The translations under genes were made by a program, and so were the position numbers. From assembly GCF_000715075.1 (NCBI RefSeq), contig NC_134085.1:133252060-133316059 (forward strand): a stretch of DNA of 64,000 bases, read 5' to 3'. Source of the DNA: Nicotiana tabacum (Eukaryota; Streptophyta; Magnoliopsida; Solanales; Solanaceae). Shown piece by piece: positions 44,806 through 57,181 of the stretch (positions are counted from its first letter, which is position 1; each line of letters opens with the position of its first letter). The notes under the pieces were generated by a model. That model had not been told where the DNA came from. It ran no database searches and worked only from the letters and a program-made list of their open reading frames with translations.

Positions 44806-47800
44806 TGTCACGACCCGGATTTCCCACCTCGGGAGTCGTGATGGTGCCTACTAATGTGAACTAGGCAAGCCAATTATTGAACCATCTACCTTTTTACCAA
44901 TTTTATTCTCTTTAACAGTTACGAAGAAATAACATTTAAACAACGGAATATAACATAAGCGGAAGAAAACAATAAGCCATCTGAACATGAATATCTATTA
45001 CAACTATTTGAGTCTCGACTACCCAGAACTGGTGTCACAATTTCACAGATAGTCTAAGAATACTACAAATAAAGGTCTAAAAGAATTAATTACAACACTG
45101 TTTCTGGAAATACATGTAAGAAACAAAAAAGTAGATAGAAGGAGACGCCAAGGCATGCGGACACCTACAAGACTACCTCGGGTCGCCTGACGATCAAGAA
45201 CCAGCAATCTCACTGCGGTCCGAAGTCCACAACACTGGAGTCTGCACAAAAGAGTGCAGAGTGTAGTATCAGCACAACCGACCCCATGTGCTGGTAAGTG
45301 CCTAGCCTAACCTCGGCAAAGTAGTGACGAGGCTAGGACCAGACTACCAAATAAACCTGTGTAGTTCAATTATACAGCGGGAAAGAAATACAGAAATAAA
45401 CAAGTAAAGTTAGGAGGGGGAAACATGCTTCGGGGAATAGCATGTAAAATAGAATATTAAAAGAATTATTAAGTAATCAAAACCACCCACCAACAAGAAA
45501 AAGGGAACAAAGGTAGATTTCACTTTCTTTTCATATCTCGTGGCAGGCGTGCCACCCGCTTCCATTTCACCTGTCTTGTGGTAGGCGTACCACCCATTCC
45601 CATTTCATTATATCTTTGCTACAGCGTGCAACTCGATACACATATAATATTATTGCATCGTGCAACCCGATCCATAAATAATGTTGTTGCGGCGTGCAAC
45701 CTAATCCATATATATTATTATTGCAGCGTGCAACCCGATCCACATATGATATCGTTGCGGCGTGCAACCCGATCCATATATAATGTTGTTGCGGCGTGCA
45801 ACCTGATCCATATATAATATTATTGCGGCATGTAACCCGATCCATATAAAATATTGTTGCGGCGTGTAACCCGGTCCATATATAATATTTACAATTACAA
45901 CGTGAGTCCCGACAAGAGATCAATAAGGTATACACTATCCCAGCAATGGATTCGACAGCATAAGAAATCACGTCCCAGCAAGGGAGAAGCAGCTATAACC
46001 AAACTTGATACCATACCTAACTACCTCAGCTATAACCAAACTCGTTACAACATCTAACCACCTCAGCTATAACCAAACTCGTTACCACACCTAACTACCT
46101 CAGTTATAACCAACCTCATTCTGACACCTAACTACCTCAGTTATACCCATAATCCCTACCCAACACAAACAAACATCAACCTAAGCATCCGTAATATCAA
46201 TTTAGAACACAATGCAAGGGAACCATAATTCAATAATAGCCCGGCAAGGGGGCAACCTAATGATCTCTTCTCTTTCTCACTCTTAGTTCACAATTCACGT
46301 CACAACTCGAGCCAATGCTCTAGAGTTTCAGTTATCATTTATACTTTCACAACTCATTTCACAACTCGAGCCAATGCTCTTAAAGTTCAATTGTCACTTA
46401 TACTTTCACAATTTCACTATACAACTTGAGCCAACTCTCCTTAATGTTCTTAGGTCACAATTCTTTCCACAAACTTTATACAACAATTAGAAATCTTCAC
46501 CAAGGCATGAATAATACAACGAAATTTTGAAAATCACAATATAAGACTCACGATCATGCTTGACACCAACGTATAGATACTCGTCACCATACCTATACGT
46601 CGTACTCAACAAGAAGAAAATAGCAAATAGGACACAACTCCTAATCCCTCAAGCTAAGGTTAGACCAAACACTTACCTCGATGTCACGAACGTAATTCAA
46701 GCCTCAACTATCGTTTTACCTCTTGATTCCACCACCAACTCGCTCGTATCTAGCCACAAGTTACTTATTTATATTAATAAATGCTAAATGAATCAATTTG
46801 AATGCATGAAAATGGATTTATCAAAGTTTTACCCAAAAGTCAAAATCGCCCCTGGGCCCACATGGTCAAAACCCGAGGTTCAAACCAAAACTGGATCACC
46901 CATCCCCCCACGAACTCAAATATATAATTTGTTTTAAAATTGGACCTCAAATCGAGGTCCAAATCCCCAATTTGAAAAACTTAGGTTCTACCCAAAACAC
47001 CCAATCTCCCCCATGAAAATCATTGATTTGAAGTTGAAATCATGTTAAAAGATGTTAATGGTTGAAGAAAACTAGTTAAAAATAACTTACAATTGATTTG
47101 GAGAAGAAAAGTTGTTTGAAAAATCGCCTCTTATATTTTTGGGGTCTTAAAAATTGAAAAATAACTGAAAATCCCGTCTAAATATACTGCCCTCAGATGC
47201 CCTGTGCAGACCGCACAAAGCCAACCGCGGCCGCACAGGCTTCCTGTGTTCTGCAGTGACAAGACTTAGTATTTTGGCCATAACCTTCTCTACAGATGTC
47301 CAAATTGTGATTTCTTTACCTTTCTAGAAACTAGACACGAAGGGCTATAACCTTTGTTTTTGAATCATCTCAAAATTCCTTGTGGTCTTGTAGATCAAAA
47401 GATATAGGCTTTCGAAGTCGGACCAGTGAATCTATTCTTCACCGCGGATTGCACAGAATCTAGTGCGGCCGCACAGGCCCCTCCGAGGCCACTGTCCATA
47501 TCGTGCGGACCGCACTGGCCTGTTCAGAGGTGCTCCACCCCTCTGGGCCTACAATAGCTCTATTTTTTTAGGCCTAAGACACCCTGGAACATATCTGAAA
47601 CTCATCTGAGACCTCGTAACTCCAAACCAAGTGTACACAAAACACCAAAAACATCTAACGGATTTATTCGTGTAATAAAATCATCAAAATAACATCATGA
47701 ACATCAAATTAAATCTCAAGATCAATGAAATTTTCTCAAAAATTCTTTAAACATCATTTTTTGGAATTTTAGTCTGAATCACGTCAAATGACATCCATTT

Positions 47801-48249
47801 TTCGCCAAATTCCACAGAAACGTCTTAAGTCATATACTGTACCGGGCGCCGGAACCAAAATACGGGTCTGATACCATCATGTTCTAATCAAATTTCATTT
47901 CAAATTTCCTTGAACAATTTCAGAAAATAATTTTCTTTAAAAATTCATTTCTCGGGCTTGGGACCTCGGAATTCGATTCTGGGCATATGCCCAAGTCCCA
48001 TATTTTCATACGGACCCTCCGGGACCGTCAAATCATGGGTCCGGGTCCGTTTACCCAAAACGTTGACCGAAGTGAAATTAACTCATTTTATAACCAAATT
48101 TTATCATTTTCATAGAATTTCATATTTAAGCTTTCCGGCTACGCGTCCAGACTGCGCACGCAAATCGAGGTGACTCAAAATGATGTTTTCAGGGCCTCTG
48201 AACACATAATTTTGTTTTTAAACAAGTGATGACCTTTTGTGTCCTTACA
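44806..48249 (-). mobile_element. 3' LTR of element D
   Basis: 3444 bp; plus-strand ends TGTCACGACCCGG ... GTGTCCTTACA. Contains a hairpin array (45540-45870) and CG-rich clusters (47200-47240, 47440-47520) around the shared module (47240-47450). Differs from LTR A by this module and by its word arrays. Confidence 0.92.
45540..45870 (-). repeat. Hairpin-word array in LTR D
   Basis: GTGGCAGGCGTGCCAC (about 45539), GTGGTAGGCGTACCAC (about 45577), then about seven words of GTTGCGGCGTGCAAC type separated by CCGATCCATATATAATATT. Some words have one broken pair. Confidence 0.82.
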
Positions 48250-48266
48250 TTCTCCACCTCTAAAAC
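48250..48266 (-). promoter_or_regulatory. Polypurine tract of element D
   Basis: Minus strand TTTTAGAGGTGGAGA directly before TGTAAGGACAC. Confidence 0.85.
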
Positions 48267-49145
48267 AACCGTTCGTTCTCGAATGGACAGAAGAAGGAAG
48301 TGCCTGAGTCGGGGAAAAGATGGGGATAACGGCTCCGCATATCGGGATCGGACTCCAAGGTCGATGCCTCAGGAGGCTGACCTCTCCACTGAACACGAAC
48401 AGAAGGAAAACTCTTCGACCTCAACTGGCGAACCTGCCGGTCTAATAGCCACCGGCTCCTCCTCATAAGACAAGTCCTTATCCAACTGGACAGTGCTGAA
48501 ATCTAACATGTGGGATAGATCGCTGTGATATTTTTGAAGCATGGACACATGAAACACTGGATGTACGGTTGATAAGCTCGGTGGCAATGCAAGTCTATAA
48601 GCCACCTCTCCCACTCGATCAAGAATCTCAAATGGATAGATGAACCTAGGGCTAAGCTTGCCCTTCTTCCCAAATCTCATCACGCCCTTCATAGGTGACA
48701 ATTGGAGCAATACTCGCTCACCGACCATAAAAGCCACATATCGAACCTTGCGGTTTGCATAATGCTTTTGCCTGTACTAAGTTGTACAAAGCCTGTCCAG
48801 AATAATCCTAACCATATCCAAGTCCTCCTGGACCAGATCCGTACCCAACAACCGAGCCTCTCCCGGCTCAAACCATCCAACCGGAGACCGACACCATCTA
48901 CCATATAATGCCTCATAAGGAGCCATCTAGATACTCAACTAGTAGCTGTTGTTGTAGGAAAACTCTGCTAAAGGCAAAAACTGATCCCACGAGCCTCCAA
49001 AGTCAATGACACAAGCTCGAAGCATATCTTCCAAAATCTAAATAGTCCGCTCGGACTGCCCGTCCGTCTGAGGATGAAATGTTGTGCTCAACTCAACCTG
49101 CGTACCCAACTCTCGCTGAACTACTCTCTAGAAATGCGAGGTAAA
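48260..49145 (-). pseudogene. pol: Integrase core end, C-terminus and chromodomain (element D)
   Basis: Reading leftwards: core motif with SERTI (about 49040-49050), [12 protein letters not shown] (about 48950), a GPY/F-like block ([16 protein letters not shown], about 48600-48660) and a chromodomain-like end ([12 protein letters not shown]...[11 protein letters not shown], about 48350-48440). Stops near 48770, 48930 and 49040, and a frame change near 48440, inactivate it. Confidence 0.88.
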
Positions 49146-49808
49146 CTACGTACCTCGGTCTGAAATGATAGACACAAGCACACCATGAAGACGAACAATC
49201 TCCCGGATATAGATCTTAGCTAACCTCTCGGATGAATAAGAGACTGCCACAGGAATGAAATGCGCTGACTTGGTCAGCCTATCAACAATGACCCATACTG
49301 CCTCGAACTTCTTCCGAGTCTGCGGGAGTCCAGTAATGAAGTCCATAGTGATCCGCTCCCACTTCCACTCGGGAAGCTCAATCCTCTGAAATAACCCACC
49401 AGGCCTGTGATGCTCGTACTTGACCTGCTGACAATTCAAACAACGAGCCACATATGCTACGATATCCTTTTTCATTCTCCACCCCCAATAATGTTGCCGC
49501 AAATCCTGATAATCCTTTGCAGCACCCGGATGAATAGAGTATCGGGAGCAATGGGCCTCCTCTAAAATCAACTCCCGAAGCCCATCCACGTTTGGCGCAC
49601 ACAATCGACCCTGCAATCTCGGAACTCTATCATCATCTAGGGTAACCTGCTTGGAACCTCCGGGCGGTACTGTGTCTCTAAGGACACACAAATGGGGATC
49701 ATCATACTGCCAATCATGGATACGCTCCAATAAAGAAGAACGAGCGACCGTGCAAGCTAATACCCGACTAGGCTCAAAAATAACCAACCTCACGAACCGA
49801 TTGGCCAA
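49146..49808 (-). pseudogene. pol: Integrase HHCC domain and start of core (element D)
   Basis: A 220-residue open frame with HHCC zinc-binding residues (HCSRYSIHPG, CLNCQQ), then MDFITGLP (first catalytic Asp region) and VDRLTKSAHFIPV, ending at IISDRGT with the second Asp. Better preserved than in element A, which lost this stretch to a stop at 4609. Confidence 0.92.
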
Positions 49809-49811
49809 GGC

Positions 49812-50330
49812 CTAAACATCCAAATCAAGCGGCCTCTCACCGACCAGAATATAAGCAAGACTGCCCATACTGGCTGACGTCCTACTCAAGGCATCGGCCA
49901 CCATATTGGCCTTTCCCGGATAATATAAGATGGTGATATCATAATCTTTTAACAACTCCAACCACCTCCTCTGCCTCAAATTCAACTCCTTTTGTTTGAA
50001 CAAATACTGAAGACTCTTGTGATCTATGAACACCTCACATGCCACGCCATACAGATAATACCTCCAAATCTTTAACGCGTGAACCATGGCTGCCAATTCC
50101 AAATCATGAACCGGATAGTTCTTCTCATGAATATTCAACTGCCGCGAATCATAGGCAATGACCTTCCCATCCTGCATCAACACTGCACCAAGTCCAATGC
50201 GAGATGCATCACAATAGATTGTATAACGCCTTGAACCTCTAGGAAAAACCAACACCGGTGCCGTAGTCAAAGCTATCTTGAGCTTTTGAAAGCTCGCCTC
50301 ATACTCATCCGACCATCTGAACTGGGCACC
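49812..50330 (-). pseudogene. pol: RNase H domain (element D)
   Basis: Open frame with [33 protein letters not shown] and VADALSR, the four acidic positions expected of Ty3/gypsy RNase H. A stop at 49812-49814 (TAG where Gln is expected) separates it from integrase. Confidence 0.92.
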
Positions 50331-51172
50331 CCTCTAGGTCAACCTGGTCATCGGGGCTGTAATGGATGAAAACCCCTCCACGAACTGACGATAGTAGCCT
50401 GCCAACCCCAAGAAACTACAAATCTTTGTAGCTGATGCTGGTCTGGGCCAGTTCTTGCTTGCCTCAATCTTCTTCGGATCAACCTGAATGCCCTCTGCTA
50501 ATACAACATGACCCAGAAATGCAACTGAACTCAACTAGAACTCACACTTAGAGAACTTAGCATATAACTAACTATCGCTCAAAGTCCGAAGAACCACTCT
50601 GAGATGCTGCTCAAGCTCCTCCTGGCTGCGGGAATATATCAAAATATCATCAATGAAGACTATCACGAACGAGTCCAAATAAGTCCTGAACACTCGGTTC
50701 ATCAAATCCATAAAAGCTATTGGGACATTTGTCAACCCGAATAACATCACCAAGAACTCATAATGCTCGTACCGAGTACGGAAAGCTGTCTTAGAGACAT
50801 CGGATGCCCTAATCCTCAGCTGATGGTAGCCAGATCTTAAATCAATCTATGAAAATACCTTGGAACCCTGAAGCTGATCAAACAGATCATCAATCCTCGG
50901 CAATGGATACTTATTCTTGATTGTAATCTTGTTCAACTGTCGGTAATCAATACACATTCTCATCGATCCATCCTTCTTCTTAACAAACAATACTACCGCA
51001 CCCCAAGATGAAACATTGGGCCTAATGAACCCTTCTCAAGCAAGTTTTGCAACTGTTCCGTCAACTCTTTCAACTCAGGCGGGGCCATACGATACAGCAG
51101 GATAGAAATAGGCTGAGTGCCCAGAGCCAAATTGATGCAAAAGTCAATATCCCTGTCGGGTGGCATACCCGG
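50331..51172 (-). pseudogene. pol: Reverse transcriptase, N-terminally truncated (element D)
   Basis: The piece [16 protein letters not shown]... (about 51000-51172) begins the RT linker; [10 protein letters not shown] near 50940; [10 protein letters not shown] near 50740; catalytic FIDD near 50660; thumb [18 protein letters not shown] near 50420-50480. It has stops near 50335, 50536, 50566 and 50850 and a frame break near 51030. Unlike A, it keeps the KKIEA residues. Confidence 0.9.
51168..51172 (-). other. Likely target site of element E
   Basis: CCCGG of the element D RT linker abuts the LTR end; in element A the homologous sequence is uninterrupted (about 2846-2850). The matching duplicate should lie beyond the right edge. 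Confidence 0.6.
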
Positions 51173-53616
51173 TGTCACACCTCCTTTTTCACCTACACCC
51201 CGGGGAGGGTATAATAAAGGGAGTTTTTTCCAATTTAAGTGACAATCGAAACGGGATTATTTTAATTAAAATTCAGAGTCGCCACTTGGGATAATTAATG
51301 GTGTCCCAAGTCACCGGTTCAAATCCCGAATCGAGGAAAAGATTGACTCTGTATTACAGTCTGCGAACACAGAAATCCGGGTAAGGAATTCTGTTAACCC
51401 GGGAGAAGGTGTTAGGCATTCCCGAGTTCCGTGATTCTAGCACGGTCGCTCAACTGTTATAATTGGCCTATTATCTGATTTTAGTACATGTTTAAACCTA
51501 TGTGCAAATTTTAACTTAAACTGCTTTTCTTTATTTAATTTTTAAGAAAAATTCAACGTCATCTAAAACACGTCTTGAACCCCGTCACATAAATTCACCC
51601 GCGGTCCGTGACGTATTTTATCCAACATTGTTGAGATTTAGATTTGGGTCACATAAATGCGCACCCGAGTTTAGGAAGATAAATTATTAAAATAACGCGC
51701 CTAAAGAAACTACGCTTTTTCAAATTTGCGAGGGCCATGGAAAATTCAACTAATGACACGCCTCGATTTCTAAAGGATTAAAATTAGTTATATGCGGGCT
51801 ATGGATTATGAACAAAATATATTGTGGAAACCATCTTCAATAGGAGAACTATTGTGGGTACATCTGCAGTACATTACTGCTAAAGTAAACATTTGCTCCA
51901 ATATATGCAGAAAACAAGCATATCAAAATTGTTTGACATAGGTTCAGGTGAAACCAAAATAGAAGAGATCAAAAGATATTAAATTCTTTATTCACAAAAT
52001 ATCGTAAGAATATTCATAGAATTTAATAATAAGAAACATGGCCATTTCACAAGTAGATATACGATACAGCACATCATTCAGGCATCTTTAAAGTTAACCG
52101 CTAATATAATAAATAAAGGCACTAATTTGACAACTACATACAACACATCGTTAAAACACATCTAAAGGACACAATGATATAAATAGCAATACTTTTCAAC
52201 TTTAGCTAACAATTTCCATAGCTTTTGTTGTTTACTTTCTAAATAATGAGTTTTAAATTCAAAGGGAAATCATGTACTTCTTCAACAACCTTCAAATAAA
52301 TCAAAAGGCCTTCAACTTAAACTCACGTTTCCAACTAACCAAAGATAATAAAATATTTTACGTCAAACAAATACAGGGATGCAAAATCGACAATAACCAA
52401 ACTAGCTGAGAAGATCAACACTGATACAGTAGTATTATCAAAGTGCTAGAAAATAGGAGCTGACCTTATCTTCCAAATTCAAACAAAATAACAGCGGCAA
52501 CCGCAAGCAAAATCGATACCATGAACCGGAAACCTCAGAACTACGTTCTTCGACGACCTCGAAACTCGCCGGAACAGTTTTGGAAGTGGACTATTTGGGG
52601 CGTTTTATGGGGTGTTTTTCAGGTGGAGAAGATGAGCTCTCATGGCTCTTTCATGGTGGATGTTAAGCTCTAGATGTAGAATTTTTAGGAGGAAGAAGAC
52701 CCTCTTTTCGTTGGTTGTCCGTGTATATCCAGTGTATATCGAGAGTATCTCTAGTGTATATGATTGTATATCGAGTGTATACCCCCTGTCTCCGTTAAGA
52801 AGAAGCCATTTTTTTTCCTCTCTATCTTTTGGACTTCCCCCTCCTCTTTCTCCAACTCTCTAATCTCTAAATAGGCATCAAATTAGTGCATCTTCTATTA
52901 CAAATTATACTTTTAACTTCTTTAATTATCCACTAGTTAGTGTTATTATTTAATTTTCATTAGTGTTAGTTTTACCCTACCAATATAGAAGCTTCCTAAT
53001 TAGTTAGGTAAGACTCTTTTTTCATTTTTTTAAAAATAAAACCTAAATTAATTTATATTCCCAAATTATCTTAGACAATTAAATTAATTAACCCTAATAA
53101 TTATTACAACTAATTAAAAACCAAATTAAAAGAAAATTGCCAAAATTTGAAAATTAAAGAGTAAAATGTAACATGACTATTTTTTTATGATCTTTTTCTA
53201 TTTTTTCAACAACAACTTACTTAATTAATCTAAAAATGTAAAATAAAATCCAAAATGCAGATGCAATATATATTCTTTTTGGATTTTTACATAATCCGAA
53301 ATACTACATAATGCATTTTAAAATAAGATAGAAATATTGCACAATACCAAAGCTAATCCTAATTAATTAAACTAAATATAAACTATTTTTGTGTTTTCGA
53401 AATTATATAAAGATAAAAATAAGGTACTATTTTTTTAAAATTGTTTTTTATGAAAAGTACATAAACTAAAATACTTGTTTGTAATTTTTATTTTTCTTGT
53501 AAGAAAATAAATTAAAAGAGTTAAAATGAGTTGAAATAGCTATATTAGGCCTAAATTAAATATTTACGTGCTAAAATATAAAAAAATTGGGGAAGGTCAA
53601 AAATCACATGTCTACA
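51173..53616 (-). mobile_element. 3' LTR of element E
   Basis: 2444 bp, plus-strand ends TGTCACACCTCC and CATGTCTACA, so LTR starts TGTAGACATG in the minus sense. Very AT-rich (52860-53600). A short array of GTGTATATCCAG/GTGTATATCGAG words lies at 52720-52785. No gene seen inside. Confidence 0.92.
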
Positions 53617-53635
53617 GCTGCCCCTCTTTGACTGG
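53617..53635 (-). promoter_or_regulatory. Polypurine tract of element E
   Basis: Minus strand CCAGTCAAAGAGGGGCAGC directly before the LTR start TGTAGACATG. Confidence 0.85.
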
Positions 53636-54189
53636 AAACGTGAAGAGTTTTCAGACAAAGAACAACTAGACATGTTTTTTGACCCGACCCTTATTTAAAG
53701 AGACCAAAACTTAAGAGAAAAGGGAAATGTGACTTAGCCCTGGTATTTGGGCTGTCTACATATCCTTGGCTATAAAGGAATCAGGTCACGTGTAGTTCAG
53801 AAGTGAGTGAGACGATTGAGTATGCCGAGGTGGAGAGCCAGTCGAGGTGCCGTTCCGTCGAGGTTCTGATCCGCGGTCCTGTTATTACATCAAAATGAAA
53901 AAAAAGCTAACTAAGTCTATCAACTATGAGTTACAAGATTTCTACCTACATCTTCAAACTCGATCTTGCAACTCTTGTTGCCATGTTGACTTGTATTCTC
54001 CCGGTGAAATCCATTGTTTCCGCTTTGCACCGACTTCTTGAAATGATCTCCCTCTCGCTATGCTAGTACCTGATTACTGATCCTTTAAATGTCTCCATCT
54101 TGATCATTGTCGTCTTCCTCTACTCTCTAGGCGAGCTCCTGACTTCTTGATCTTGAATGTATTTCTCTTGATTTTTGTTGTATTCCTCT

Positions 54190-55165
54190 TGATTTTTGTT
54201 ATATTCCTCCGCTCTCCCGGCGGATTACTGACTACTTGACTTAAAAAGGTATTCCTCTGTTCTCCAGGCGGGCTCCTGACTTCTCTATTTTTCAGGCGGG
54301 CTCTTCACTTCAAAACGTGAAATGTATCCCTCTATTATCCAGGTAGGCTCCTGACTTCGACATTTGAAATGTATTCCTCTGTTCTCCAGGTGGGCTCCTG
54401 ACTTCTCTGTTCTCCAGGCGGGCTCCTGACTTCAACACTTGAATTGTACTCCTCTGTTCTCCAGGCGGTCTCCTGACTACAAAACTTGAAATGTATTCCT
54501 CTGTTCTTCAGGCAGGCTCCTGACTTCAGCAAAATAAATACAACAAAGAAAATCTCTTGCCCCCGTTTGGTGGCTGAGCATCATACTACCAGATCTTGAT
54601 AAGAATTTGAAAATTAAAACTTGAATTTTAATACTTCTGTTCTTCAGGCGGGCTCCTGACTTTTGAAACTTGAAATGTATGCCTCTATTCTCGAGGCGGG
54701 CTCCTGACTTCAACACTTGAATTATAACAACCTCCGTTCTACAGGCGGGCTCCTGACTTCATCAACTTAAACGTTAACAACCTCCATTCTACAGGCGGGC
54801 TCCTGACTTCCTCAACTTAAAATTTAACAACCTTCATTCTACAGGCGGGCTCCTGACTTCTTCGACTTAAAATTATAACAACCTCCGTTCTACAGGCGGG
54901 CTCCTGACTTCATCAACTTAAAATTTAACAACCTCCATTCTACAGGCGGGCTCCTGACTTCATCAACTTAAAATTTAACAACCTCCGTTCTACAGGCGGG
55001 TTCCTGACTTCTTCAACTTAAAACATAAAAAACCTCCGTTCTACAGGCGGGCTCCTGACTCCAACTAAAAATTTAACAACCTCCATTCTCCAGGCGGGCT
55101 CCCGACTCCATCTTAAAATTTAACAACCTCCATTCTACAGGAGAGCTCCTGACTTCATCAGCAAT
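54190..55165 (-). repeat. 50-bp minisatellite in the element E 3' UTR
   Basis: About 18 copies of a unit containing CAGGCGGGCTCCTGACTTC. The regular part (54741, 54791, 54841, 54892, 54942, 54992, 55043, 55092, 55139) has 47-52 bp spacing with AACCTCCGTTCTA and CAACTTAAAATTT. Left copies use CTCTGTTCTCCAG and are less regular. Confidence 0.92.
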
Positions 55166-56344
55166 TACTTCCCTCAAACTGGTGTCTTCACTTCTCTGAA
55201 ACCTGCCGGGGATAACACTGCTGGGGAATTATCTTCCTTCTTTAAGACTACTTACTTTCCTCCTTTTAACAATGGTGGGGATGATACTGATTCAAAGACC
55301 ATTACCCTTAAAACTTGGGTTATTTTGCTTCTTCCAAGATTGTTTTCTTTAAAACTTGTATTGCCTTCTCCCGTAAACTGCTGGGGATTCCACTTCCTTC
55401 AAAACTTGTGTTATCTTCCATCTTCCCTAAGTGGGTATCTGATTTCAAGAAAATTTTCGCAATGAGAGAAAATTTTCTGCCCCTGTTTGATAATCTTCTT
55501 TGTGGCCATGTCTTCCCGATGTCAATAACATTTCCTTTCCCTGCTTCAAATCAAAGAAAAAATTGTTAGTTTAAAATGTGGTGAGTGATCGTGCCACTCC
55601 TGCTGGGGATGATTTTTCCCTTTTTCCTTTCCCTGCTTTGCGTTTTATTACAAAACTTATTGGGGATGATATTATTTGCTGGGGATGATATTCCTGCTGG
55701 AGATGGTTTTTCTTTTCTCTTCCTTCCCCGATTTGTGTTGTCCGACCATTGCAGAACTTGGTCGATAATCTGGCGGAGTTGTTCCTTCATCTCGCAAATC
55801 TGCTGGGGATCCTCTTGGAATTTGATCCATAACTTTTCAACCGTTGTTTTTTTGTTTTTCTCTAACTTCCCCTGGAAATTTGGTCCTCTTGGAATCTAGA
55901 CCCATTCATCATTTGGTCTTGCGACAAACTTCTTTTCGCTTTGTCGCCTTATATTTGGCCTGTCCTATTCGCATTTTGCTTTGCACCATTTTGGCAACTG
56001 GTAGTAAGCTCTGAAAAATCTTTCTCAAAACAAACTGCTGGAGGAAAAATTCTTAAAACAAAAGAAATGAAAAGTGATGGTTTCAAAAGATGGAAAAAGA
56101 AGAAGTCTTTCTAAACGAATGTTGGGGAGAAGAAAAGGAAAAGGACTTATCTGAATGATATAACCGATCCCAACAATCATGTCGTGCATTCTGGATTAAT
56201 CAACCCAGTCTATTTGTATCAATCAATCTTTCTGGTGGCCTCATTTTGCTGGGGGATATGCAGGCGCCGAACTCTTTTTGCCAAATCAACAATTTTGCAT
56301 TGCTTGATGCCTCGACGGATCCTTTCCACCAATCTTATCTTGTC

Positions 56345-56545
56345 GCCTCATAGTGCCCTTCAAGGGGTTTTCACTAATAAGACTCTCTCATTTCTCTCAA
56401 CTCCCGTCGCCTTCTGGTGCCTATGAAGGTTTTCACCATAAGACTCTCTCATTTTGTTTCTCTCAGCTTTCGTCGCCTTACGGTGCCTGTGAAGGTTTTC
56501 ACCATAAGACTCTCTCATTTTATTTTCTCTTTCTCAGCGGGGGAT
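56345..56545 (-). repeat. ~70-bp triplicate in the 3' UTR
   Basis: Three copies of a unit with GGTTTTCACCATAAGACTCT + CATTT...CGTCGCCTTCTGGTGCC, at about 56365, 56428 and 56491. Confidence 0.8.
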
Positions 56546-57181
56546 TGGAGTGTTGCCGATAAGATTCTCTCTACTGGGGATTCCTTTGGCTATCAATTCC
56601 GTCGGCTCATAATCCTCTTTCAGTCGGGGATTGGTGTGTTATTCTCGGCTTTCATTTGCCTGCTCGGCATCTCTCGGATACTGATCGGGAGGTCTTTTTG
56701 GACATCAAATATGGGTTTTTGTGTGGGGCTAAAAGGAACAGATATCAAAAGATTCAAAATAACTTTAATGGGTAAAATATTACAACTCTCGGAATCAAAC
56801 CTTTTTCCACAATTTAAAACGTAACTTCTGCCCCAGTTTTCTAGTTTGGGGGATTTTTTGATTTTTGTTATACTATGACCGAGCCGTGAGGCGCCTACGT
56901 ATCCTCTTTGAGGAATCAAGTCGAACGTAGTTCATTTGATTCCTTTGTATTTCTTTTTCTTGTGGCTTTTCTTTTTGTTTTGTTATTATTGTTTCTTCCT
57001 TTTCTTTCTTTTTTTTCATTTTCATTAGTGATTCCAAGAGAGGGGTATGAAAGAATAAATAAGGCTCAAAGGGGGAAGCAAAGGTTAAAGTGTTTGGATA
57101 GAAGAAAGAATTGCCTCCGTCATTTCATTCTCCGATAAATGCCAAGTACAAACAGACAAACATCAATTGCAATCAAAGGAA

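Larger units (their letters stand above)
43743..47951 (-). repeat. Right arm of the 4.2-kb imperfect inverted repeat
   Basis: Pairs with 35980-40145. The homology ends inside LTR D at 47951, while LTR D itself continues to 48249, so the left arm was cut inside the LTR. Confidence 0.9.
44806..51172 (-). mobile_element. Element D: Tekay chromovirus, minus strand, pol plus 3' LTR
   Basis: Minus-strand reading from 51172 gives RT, RNase H, integrase, chromodomain, polypurine tract and 3' LTR. It is closely related to element A but in opposite orientation. RT N-terminus, protease, gag and 5' LTR are cut off by the Ogre-like LTR at 51173. Its 3' LTR abuts caulimovirid sequence, so D was inserted into a caulimovirid copy. 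Confidence 0.92.
53636..57181 (-). other. Long 3' untranslated region of element E
   Basis: About 3.5 kb between the integrase stop and the polypurine tract, with no conserved protein motif. It holds a 50-bp minisatellite (54190-55165), scattered TGCTGGGGAT words (55200-55830), a 70-bp triplicate (56345-56545) and two copies of a conserved block (53752-53800, 56890-56933). Long, variable, repeat-rich 3' UTRs are known for Tat/Ogre elements. Confidence 0.8.

Noticed and set aside
52642..52863. 73-codon ORF in the Ogre-like LTR
   Set aside because: Low-complexity reading through GTGTATATC words; no conserved motif and antisense to the element.
55315..57138. Several ORFs on the plus strand of the Ogre-like 3' UTR
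   Set aside because: They arise in pyrimidine-rich, repeat-rich sequence opposite to the element's sense strand and resemble no protein.
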